From NCBI GenBank assembly GCA_027485005.1, contig JAIXRX010000207.1, positions 1 to 13,398 on the forward strand: a stretch of DNA of 13,398 bases, in the 5' to 3' direction. The notes under the pieces are model-generated. The model ran no database searches. It was not told where the DNA came from and saw nothing but the letters and a program-made list of their open reading frames with translations. Position numbers and translations under genes: made by a program. Source of the DNA: Alphaproteobacteria bacterium. GTDB taxonomy: Bacteria; Pseudomonadota; Alphaproteobacteria; Rickettsiales; JAIXRX01. Numbering within the stretch: position 1 is the first letter of the stretch; every line of letters begins with the position of its first letter. This document shows positions 8,066-13,398 of this stretch, piece after piece.

Positions 8066-9177
8066 AAAAAGTTCGTAATCTCTCTGATATGATTCACCAA
8101 CTTAATCCTGTGGTGTTGGCACTTGTCTGTGCTTTGTCATTGGTTGGCGTATTGATGATGTTTTCAGCAGCGGGTGGCCATCTCGAGCCGTGGGCATCTC
8201 GTCAGATGATACGTTTCGCCGTTGGGTTTGTATTGATGATTATTATTGCCTTTATTCCCATTCAATTCTGGCAGCGCTACGCCTATTTTATTTATGCGGG
8301 CGGCGTGGGTATGTTGCTAGTGGTCGAGGTAGCGGGCTTTATCGGTATGGGGGCGCAGCGCTGGGTGCAGGTGGGAAGTGTGAATTTGCAACCCTCAGAA
8401 CTGATGAAGCTCGGATTAATTTTAGCGCTTGCGCGCTACTATCATTTTGCGCCACCAGAAAATGTGAACCGTCCGCTATGGCTATTGATTCCGCTGCTGA
8501 TGATTGGGGTGCCCGCCGCACTAATTTTGCATCAACCGAATCTGGGGACGGCTACTGTGCTAACACTCATGGGTCTGAGCATTGTATTTATTTCTGGTCT
8601 TAGCTGGCGTTATATTGTGCCAGTGGTGTTGGCGGGGCTTGCGAGTTTGCCAGTGCTGTGGAATTTATTACATGATTATCAAAAGCAGCGCGTGCTAACA
8701 TTCCTTGACCCAGAGCAAGACCCGCTGGGTGCTGGCTATAACATTATTCAATCCACCATTGCGATTGGTTCGGGCGGATTTTTTGGCAAAGGTTACATGG
8801 ATGGTTCACAAGGCCAGCTTGATTTCTTGCCAGAAAAACAAACCGATTTCATTTTCACAATGATATCGGAAGAGTTTGGATTTGTTGGTAGTCTGCTAGT
8901 GCTGGCCATGTATTTTGGCTTGGTATGGATGGCCCTGGCCATTGGCAATCGCGCCCGCAGTCATTTTGCTTCTTGCGTGGCGGTAGGTATTGGCGTGGTG
9001 CTGTTTTTACATGTAACGATTAATACTGCGATGGTGATGGGTATGGTGCCCGTGGTGGGTTTACCATTGCCGCTGATTTCTTATGGTGGGTCGATGCAGA
9101 TAGCGATGATGTTAGGCATTGGCCTGTTGCTTAACGCCTATGTTCACCGCGACACGCCGCTACGTCGTGGGGTTTAA
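8062..9177 (+). CDS. mrdB: RodA (MrdB), SEDS-family peptidoglycan glycosyltransferase
   Basis: RodA polymerises lipid II into glycan strands in the elongasome and pairs with PBP2, the product of the preceding gene. The 371-aa protein has about ten membrane segments, the usual architecture of SEDS proteins (RodA, FtsW, SpoVE). Seen motifs are QPSELMKLG (110-118, with E113 in the functionally important position), LHQPNLGTA (156-164), DPLGAGYN (220-227), FLPEKQTDFIF (255-265) containing D262 at the catalytic-Asp position, and the C-terminal SYGGSM (340-345). The FLPEKxTDFIF and VVGLPLPLISYGGS forms and the mrdA neighbour identify RodA rather than FtsW. It is the last gene of the unit. Its stop codon overlaps the stop codon of the convergent His-rich protein gene, so no dedicated intergenic terminator is available. 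A 7-bp stem at 9147-9170 lies inside the gene end, without an immediate T-run. Confidence 0.96.
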   Translation: MKKVRNLSDMIHQLNPVVLALVCALSLVGVLMMFSAAGGHLEPWASRQMIRFAVGFVLMIIIAFIPIQFWQRYAYFIYAGGVGMLLVVEVAGFIGMGAQRWVQVGSVNLQPSELMKLGLILALARYYHFAPPENVNRPLWLLIPLLMIGVPAALILHQPNLGTATVLTLMGLSIVFISGLSWRYIVPVVLAGLASLPVLWNLLHDYQKQRVLTFLDPEQDPLGAGYNIIQSTIAIGSGGFFGKGYMDGSQGQLDFLPEKQTDFIFTMISEEFGFVGSLLVLAMYFGLVWMALAIGNRARSHFASCVAVGIGVVLFLHVTINTAMVMGMVPVVGLPLPLISYGGSMQIAMMLGIGLLLNAYVHRDTPLRRGV

Positions 9178-10037
9178 GGTTTGTATTTTTCTGCTTTTAG
9201 CACAAATGGAAAAATATGTTCTTTGCCTTCGATATTTACCTGTACAAATAGCTTATACATGCCTTCTTGGGTAGGTGTGATAAGCAGCGGCTGGCTCGCG
9301 CTACCACGATGTTTTTCGGATACGGGATCTTTACTTGCAGGGTGGACGTGCAGGCGTTCCATGCCATTGGCAGAGAAGCATGCGCCATGCGCATAAGCAC
9401 CCATCAACGGTAACAGAACATTATCGGCTATTTTTCCATCTTTATGAAATAAACGCGTTACCACAAAATTTCCATCATCCACCAGCATCGGTTTTATTAA
9501 CCCAAGCTTCATAGTGTAATCACCCACTGTAGATTGCAGTGAAGGAAGGAGGGCAGCATTTGGTGCCAGCGTTTTAGCCGCTACTCCAATCGAGGATTGT
9601 AAAATTTGTGCTTGGCCGTTTTGAGGTTCAGCATCTAACCACAACTGATAACTTCCTGCGCGTGCGGGCGTAAATGTCACTTCATATTCCCCAGCATTTT
9701 TAGTGGGGACGGGGTGCACGTGATGATAATCACTCAAGCTCGGATCAATCACCATTAAGTGCAGTTTTTTCGTGTGCACTTCTTTCAAATCTTTTTCGCT
9801 GATAGGTTTTTGCGCCCCATCAAACAAATGAAACGTGATGGTGGTAGGTTTGTGTGGCTCAATATTAGCTGGCATCACATGCCAGTTGAGTGTCGTTTTA
9901 TTGGCAGTGATGCTAGTGCTCCCTTGATGCATCTTGTGTCCTTCATGCTCATCTACACCAGCGGCAGCAGCGCCCACATGGGCCACAACTGTACTAGAAA
10001 TGAATAATGCAAAAGCAAGCATAGAATAGCGCATCAT
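9174..10037 (-). CDS. Secreted His-rich two-domain beta-sandwich protein (YtkA-like), possible metal handling
   Basis: The 287-aa product has an N-terminal signal peptide (about 1-20/26, cleavage likely near AHVGAAAA) and should be periplasmic. A His-rich stretch follows (H31, H34, H37 in DEHEGHKMHQG). Two parts then resemble each other: domain 1 (about 45-150) holds KLHLMVIDPSLSDYHHVHP (91-109) and RAGSYQLWLDAEP; domain 2 (about 170-283) holds GAYAHGACF (213-221), LHVHP (229-233) and EGMYKLFVQV. The pattern 'LHL.V...L..[FY].H.HP...G.Y.L..D' and 'GA..H......LHVHP' is known from uncharacterised secreted proteins, often near copper genes; metal binding is inferred only. There are two start candidates: ATG 10037 is only 3 nt from GGAG (10044-10041), while ATG 10034 is 6 nt away and may be the true start. 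It is the last gene of the minus-strand operon, 9 nt after the permease. Its stop overlaps the rodA stop. Confidence 0.8.
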   Translation of the reverse strand: MMRYSMLAFALFISSTVVAHVGAAAAGVDEHEGHKMHQGSTSITANKTTLNWHVMPANIEPHKPTTITFHLFDGAQKPISEKDLKEVHTKKLHLMVIDPSLSDYHHVHPVPTKNAGEYEVTFTPARAGSYQLWLDAEPQNGQAQILQSSIGVAAKTLAPNAALLPSLQSTVGDYTMKLGLIKPMLVDDGNFVVTRLFHKDGKIADNVLLPLMGAYAHGACFSANGMERLHVHPASKDPVSEKHRGSASQPLLITPTQEGMYKLFVQVNIEGKEHIFPFVLKAEKYKP

Positions 10038-10040
10038 AGA

Positions 10041-10044
10041 CTCC
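10041..10044 (-). promoter_or_regulatory. Ribosome binding site of the His-rich secreted protein
   Basis: On the minus strand GGAG lies between the permease stop codon and the start. Spacing is 3 nt to ATG 10037 and 6 nt to ATG 10034, which favours the second ATG. Confidence 0.55.
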
Positions 10045-10046
10045 GT

Positions 10047-10832
10047 TTAGTTTTTCAGGCGAGTGCCGCGCGCAAAGAGATACGAGCACCAGCATGCTAA
10101 CAAGATATTGATAGCGGTTAAGACTATCAGACCCGTAGAAATACTGCCATCTGATTGATTGGTGAAGGCGTAACGGAACCCATCAATCATGTAAAAGAAC
10201 GGGTTGTAATGGCTCACTTGTTGCCAGAACGCCGGCAGATGCTGGATGGAATAAAATGTACCTGATAAAAATGAAAGCGGTGTGATGATATAGTTGGAAA
10301 TAGCTGACATTTGGTCAAAGCCATTAGCCCAGATACCGCTAAGAATTCCTATTTGTGCCAACATGAGCGCAGAGAGAAACACATAAATAAATGCGAGGAA
10401 TGGATGTGCGACTTGAACGGGCATCACAAAACACATGGCTACAAATACGGACACGCATACACACAGACCGCGAGTAACACCACCGAGCGCAAGGCAAGTG
10501 GTTAGTTCCCATGGGCGAAAGGGCGGCATTAGAATATCGATAATCGTGCCTTGTACTTTAGCTAGAATGAGAGATGTGGAGGTATTTGCAAACGCATTTT
10601 GTACAATCGCCATCATAATGAGGCCGGGCGCAAGAAATTGCTGATAAGGAATGCCATGTTCTGTTCGTGTTATGCCGCCGCTAGCAAGTGTAAGTACTGC
10701 CAGAAAAAGTAAAGTGGTAATCACTGGCGCAAGAATGGTTTGATTCCATACCTTCATAAAACGCCAGACTTCGCGTTTATAAAGCGTGAGCATACCAATG
10801 CTGCTACGTGGAGAAAGAGAAATTAGTTGCAT
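10047..10832 (-). CDS. ABC-2 type transporter permease (YadH-like)
   Basis: This is the membrane subunit of an ABC exporter; a separate ATPase must energise it. The substrate is unknown. From ATG 10832 the protein has 261 aa with about six membrane segments (roughly 31-50, 65-85, 111-137, 144-168, 177-196, 232-254). Family signatures are YKREVWRFMKVWNQTILAPVI at the start of the domain, QFLAPGLIMMAIVQNAFAN, and FLSGTFYSIQHLP...HYNPFFYMIDGFRYAF, which closely follow E. coli YadH (256 aa). Start choice: ATG 10832 has AAAGG at 10848-10844, 11 nt upstream, and gives the family length. ATG 10862 and TTG 10871 are in frame but lack a ribosome binding site; they could be used by coupling, since the upstream gene ends at 10878. 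No cognate ATPase is adjacent; the nearest ABC ATPase is the partial gene at 12734-13398, on the same strand but beyond pilU. The next gene starts 9 nt downstream. Confidence 0.87.
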   Translation of the reverse strand: MQLISLSPRSSIGMLTLYKREVWRFMKVWNQTILAPVITTLLFLAVLTLASGGITRTEHGIPYQQFLAPGLIMMAIVQNAFANTSTSLILAKVQGTIIDILMPPFRPWELTTCLALGGVTRGLCVCVSVFVAMCFVMPVQVAHPFLAFIYVFLSALMLAQIGILSGIWANGFDQMSAISNYIITPLSFLSGTFYSIQHLPAFWQQVSHYNPFFYMIDGFRYAFTNQSDGSISTGLIVLTAINILLACWCSYLFARGTRLKN

Positions 10833-10877
10833 GAATGAAAATGCCTTTGAGAGATGAAGCATTGAATTCAAAGCGGC

Positions 10878-11462
10878 TTAGGCCGCAATGTCAATGCTAT
10901 TTTCATCAGCTACAGCAAAACTGCGCTGAAGAGCGTCGCTAGCACGGCCAAGTTGGCGTGCCAGCAGCCCCTCTCCATTATTGCGCGGGGCTGTACTAGA
11001 AACCACAGGCGCGGTTTGCCCCAATGACTGCGAGAAAATCTGCAAAAAAGACTGTGAGTCTAATGATAGTTGAGGTGCAAGGCTTGATTGGAGATTTTGT
11101 GGTTGGCGCTGCTGTAAAAACGACTCAAAACGTGTGAATTCATCTGAAAGATTTTGTTGCTCCGTTTTCTCGCGGCCTTCAGTTTGTTGCGTGCGCTGAG
11201 AACGAGCGTCTTTTAGTGCAATCTGCGCAGGGTCTTGTGGCAAGCGTGCGGTATTGGTTTGGCTAGCGGTTGGCAGCCCAAATAATTGTAGGGGGATTGA
11301 GGACAGTGCTGCCTGAGTACCCGCAGCTTCCAAGGTATTGGTGGATATAGTTCTGACGTCCAGCGCACCCTTCTGGGCAGCTTGCATTTGTTGCAAACGT
11401 GATTGCATGATCGAATACTGGCTCGAGAGGCTGCTAAAGGCTTGCAGCGGCGAAATCGACAT
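10878..11462 (-). CDS. Unrecognised Gln/Ser-rich soluble protein, 194 aa
   Basis: I do not recognise this protein. It is 194 aa, has no membrane segment or signal peptide, and contains no Cys, His or Trp and a single Tyr (Y17). Glutamine makes up about 15% (29 residues), with much Ser and Ala. Residues 15-35 (SQYSIMQSRLQQMQAAQKGAL) and 95-122 look helical and could be coiled coil; 62-95 and 145-165 look disordered. The C-terminus (165-184, LLARQLGRASDALQRSF) may be an amphipathic helix. Composition of this kind is seen among export substrates such as flagellar or type III secreted proteins, but no motif supports that here. It is likely real: a sigma70-like promoter lies upstream, ATG 11462 is preceded by TAGG 8 nt upstream (11474-11471), and the permease follows on the same strand within 45 nt or less. 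Function is unknown; the operon context suggests a link to the permease and the secreted His-rich protein. Confidence 0.7.
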   Translation of the reverse strand: MSISPLQAFSSLSSQYSIMQSRLQQMQAAQKGALDVRTISTNTLEAAGTQAALSSIPLQLFGLPTASQTNTARLPQDPAQIALKDARSQRTQQTEGREKTEQQNLSDEFTRFESFLQQRQPQNLQSSLAPQLSLDSQSFLQIFSQSLGQTAPVVSSTAPRNNGEGLLARQLGRASDALQRSFAVADENSIDIAA

Positions 11463-11498
11463 GAATAAAACCTACATGGCTGATCAAAGAATAAGGAT

Positions 11499-11527
11499 AT
11501 TCTAATCTATTTTATTTGATTTCTCAA
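11499..11527 (-). promoter_or_regulatory. Sigma70-like promoter for the minus-strand operon (11462 to 9174)
   Basis: Reading the minus strand, TTGAGA (11527-11522, 5/6 match to TTGACA) is followed after exactly 17 nt by TAGAAT (11504-11499, 5/6 match to TATAAT). The expected start of transcription is near 11490-11493, giving a leader of about 30 nt before ATG 11462. The region is A/T-rich. This is the best promoter in the window. Confidence 0.62.
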
Positions 11528-11551
11528 GATTATCGCGGGGGTAAGACGCAT

Positions 11552-11560
11552 TTATCCACA
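11552..11560 (+). promoter_or_regulatory. Perfect DnaA-box sequence in the divergent spacer
   Basis: TTATCCACA is the full 9-base consensus DnaA box. It lies in the 179-nt spacer 11463-11641, about 25 nt upstream of the -35 element of the minus-strand operon and about 80 nt before the pilU start. It is a single copy and the spacer holds no second box, so this is not an origin. Control by DnaA is possible but unproven; one such 9-mer would occur by chance in a window of this size about one time in ten. Confidence 0.4.
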
Positions 11561-11641
11561 GTTTTTATGGGTGCAAAAGTCAAGTTTTTAGGCTAATAGA
11601 ATGAAAAGACACAAGAAAAACTATTTTGAACAGGGCATTTC

Positions 11642-12727
11642 ATGCATCCTAATCCTAGCGTTTTACTCTCGGATGTGCTCGACGCGGCGATTACGCATCA
11701 TGCATCGGATATTTATTTTTCAGTGGATGTCCCCCCCACATTGCGTGTGAATGACCGCCTGATGCCTTTGATGCATCCTCCACTAGCAGGTGAAGTGATT
11801 GAAGATTTGATGCGCCAGATATTGGATGCACGCGCCTTGCAGGAATATAAAGAGACATGGGAGTGCAACGCCGCACTCCACTGGCGTAACAAAGCGCGTT
11901 TCCGTATTAATGCCTATCGTCAACAACTCATGCCAGGCATGGTACTGCGTCGTATTCAAACTAAAATTCCGACCTGCGAAGAGCTTCATCTGCCAGATAT
12001 TTATCAGAAAATGATTATGCAGAAGCGAGGGCTTGTTTTGCTGACAGGGCCTGTAGGTTCAGGGAAAACCTCTGCTATTGCAGCAATGATTGGCTACCGT
12101 AACCAGCATGGTTCTGGGCATATTATTACGATTGAAGATCCGATTGAATTTGTCCATCGCTCGCAGCAATGTATTATTACGCAGCGCGATGTTGGGATGG
12201 ATACACAATCGCACGAAGCGGCGCTAAAAAATGCGCTACGCCAACGCCCCGATGTGGTGATGATTGGAGAATTGCGTGACCGTGAAACAATGGATCAAGC
12301 CATGAAGTTTGCCGAAACAGGACATTTGTGTATTGCTACGGTTCATGCCAATAATGCCTATCAAACCATTGAGCGAATTATTACTATGTTTCCTGAAGAG
12401 AAACACGGGCAGGTGTTACAGAGTCTGGCGATGAATTTGAAGGCTATTTTTTCGCAGCGTTTGATTGAAACCAAGCAGCGTGGTCGCCTTCCACTACTTG
12501 AGATTTTGCTGAATGAAGGGTTGGTTCGTAGTCTCATTTCGGAAGGAAAGGTTACAGAAATCCGTGAAATCATGGAACGTAATTCTGACATCGGGATGCG
12601 CACCTTTGATGGCTCATTAATTGAGCTTTATAAACAAGGTTTTCTAGATGAAGAGGCTGTTTTGCAGGTGGCTGAAAACAGCGCTGGTATTCGCATGCGC
12701 CTACAGCAAGCCAAGTTTTCACGCTAA
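11642..12727 (+). CDS. pilU: PilT/PilU-family type IV pilus retraction ATPase, PilU-like
   Basis: These hexameric cytoplasmic ATPases drive depolymerisation of type IV pili; PilU acts as an accessory to PilT in known systems. The 361-aa protein has the expected N-terminal PAS-like domain (about 1-110, with ASDIYFSV and RINAYRQQ) and a RecA-like ATPase domain. Visible are Walker A GPVGSGKT (136-143, K142), the Asp box IEDPIEF (164-170), Walker B VVMIGE (205-210) with LRD (211-213), and the His box GHLCIATVHANN (227-238, H228 and H235). FAETGHLC.AT.HANNA.QT and the late GMRTFDGSLIELYKQG (318-333) are PilU-like rather than PilT-like. PilT's AIRNLIRE motif is replaced by LVRSLISE (294-301). AGGG at 11632-11635 lies 6 nt before the ATG. 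No other pilus gene is in the window. A role in a related secretion system cannot be excluded, but the sequence favours PilU. It is convergent with the ABC ATPase gene, 6 nt apart. Confidence 0.87.
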   Translation: MHPNPSVLLSDVLDAAITHHASDIYFSVDVPPTLRVNDRLMPLMHPPLAGEVIEDLMRQILDARALQEYKETWECNAALHWRNKARFRINAYRQQLMPGMVLRRIQTKIPTCEELHLPDIYQKMIMQKRGLVLLTGPVGSGKTSAIAAMIGYRNQHGSGHIITIEDPIEFVHRSQQCIITQRDVGMDTQSHEAALKNALRQRPDVVMIGELRDRETMDQAMKFAETGHLCIATVHANNAYQTIERIITMFPEEKHGQVLQSLAMNLKAIFSQRLIETKQRGRLPLLEILLNEGLVRSLISEGKVTEIREIMERNSDIGMRTFDGSLIELYKQGFLDEEAVLQVAENSAGIRMRLQQAKFSR

Positions 12728-12733
12728 TATTTT

Positions 12734-13398
12734 CTAAGCTGCCTGTGCACTTGGTTGAATCGCGCGCAGGAAGGACTGCTCTAGATTACCAGCGGGATAT
12801 TGTGCCATGAAATCTTTTGGAGTGCCCACAAATAACAACATGCCGTTATGGATCACGCCAATGCGGTCGCAGATTTCTTCTATGTCTGACAAAATATGAG
12901 AGCTGAAAAACAAGGTACGGCCTTCATCACGCAAAGAGGTCATCGTGTGTTTCAGTTGAATGCGTGCACTTGGATCAAGGCCGCTCATTGGCTCGTCCAG
13001 CAGTAGTAATTGACTTTTGCTCATAATCGCGCCTAATAGCCCAAGTTTTTGTCCCATACCTTTGGAATAAGTCTTGACCAGCGCATCTAGTTTTTCTGGT
13101 GCAAGTGAGAAGGAAGCTGCTTTTGCACGCGCTTCTTCTTTATCCAAGGTTGCATTATAGTGCGCAAGGGTTAGCTCTAGATATTCCATACCTTTAAGAT
13201 ATTTAGATGGTTGAAATTTCTCAGGTAAGTAAGCTAACTGCTGACGAGAATGCGGGTGAGAGGTCGGCAGATGATTAAGCGTCACCCCGCCTTTATCAGA
13301 CTTCAAAAGGTCAAGAATAATTTTAATCAGTGTCGTTTTTCCTGCGCCGTTCAATCCAATCAGACCGAAAATTTCTTTCTCTTTTAGGTCAAAGGAAA
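12734..13398 (-). CDS. ABC transporter ATP-binding protein, N-terminus cut by window edge
   Basis: This is the nucleotide-binding subunit that powers an ABC transporter at the inner membrane; the partner and substrate are not visible. The last 220 residues are seen, and the frame is still open at the right edge, so about 20-25 N-terminal residues are missing. In visible-residue numbering: Walker A GLNGAGKT (14-21, K20), Q-loop region YLPEKF with Glu in the usual Gln place, signature YSKGMGQK (110-117), Walker B LLLLDEP (130-136), D-loop SGLD, and switch His in FFSSHIL (H167). The Glu-containing Q-loop and SKGMGQK signature resemble the NosF/CcmA/GldA-like group that pairs with ABC-2 permeases. 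An internal TTG at 13354 is within Walker A and cannot be the start. The orphan YadH-like permease at 10047-10832 is on the same strand about 1.9 kb away, but this is not a YadG-type ATPase, so pairing is doubtful. It ends 6 nt from the pilU stop. Confidence 0.93.
   Translation of the reverse strand, partial: SFDLKEKEIFGLIGLNGAGKTTLIKIILDLLKSDKGGVTLNHLPTSHPHSRQQLAYLPEKFQPSKYLKGMEYLELTLAHYNATLDKEEARAKAASFSLAPEKLDALVKTYSKGMGQKLGLLGAIMSKSQLLLLDEPMSGLDPSARIQLKHTMTSLRDEGRTLFFSSHILSDIEEICDRIGVIHNGMLLFVGTPKDFMAQYPAGNLEQSFLRAIQPSAQAA

Noticed and set aside
8190..8603. 137-codon plus-strand reading frame inside rodA
   Set aside because: It overlaps the conserved rodA frame with its catalytic motifs; the translation shows no family features.
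11597..11602. TAGAAT as a -10 element for pilU on the plus strand
   Set aside because: No -35-like hexamer is found 16-18 nt upstream, and A/T-rich spacers give such hexamers by chance.
12742..12772. Inverted repeat CCTGTGC ... GCGCAGG at the pilU/ABC ATPase junction
   Set aside because: It lies within the ABC ATPase coding end, has a long loop, and has no following T-run on either strand, so it is not a convincing terminator.

Overview
The window looks like chromosomal core-genome DNA from an alphaproteobacterium, with about half G+C by eye. The evidence is a giant single-chain NAD-glutamate dehydrogenase of the 180-kDa type, alphaproteobacterial-looking PBP2/RodA/MreD proteins, and a CysQ. 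I cannot assign an order. I see no insertion sequences, phage genes, tRNA or rRNA genes, or CRISPR arrays.

Region 1 (1-4802, minus strand) is one uninterrupted reading frame for the NAD-glutamate dehydrogenase. It runs off the left edge with probably only a short C-terminal piece missing. A 129-nt spacer separates it from the divergent plus-strand genes.

Region 2 (4932-9177, plus strand) is a compact four-gene unit: cysQ, mreD, mrdA (PBP2) and mrdB/rodA. Gaps are 6 nt and 5 nt, followed by a 4-nt ATGA overlap. MreD, PBP2 and RodA are parts of the lateral-wall peptidoglycan elongation machine (elongasome), with RodA as glycosyltransferase and PBP2 as transpeptidase. The usual mreB and mreC are not upstream; a sulfur/nucleotide-metabolism phosphatase (cysQ) takes their place.

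Region 3 (9174-11462, minus strand) is a probable three-gene operon: an unrecognised Gln/Ser-rich 194-aa protein, an ABC-2 type permease of the YadH kind without an adjacent ATPase, and a secreted His-rich beta-sandwich protein. A good sigma70-like promoter (11499-11527) precedes the first gene. The last gene overlaps the rodA stop codon tail to tail.

Region 4 (11463-13398) starts with a 179-nt divergent spacer carrying a perfect DnaA-box sequence. It is followed by a PilU-like type IV pilus retraction ATPase (plus) with no other pilus gene nearby, then a convergent ABC-transporter ATPase (minus) whose N-terminus is cut by the right edge.

Most of the window is conserved housekeeping sequence. 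The parts least explained by known biology are the 194-aa protein with its permease and His-rich partner, the lone PilU-like gene with the DnaA box upstream, and the extremely Trp-rich MreD.
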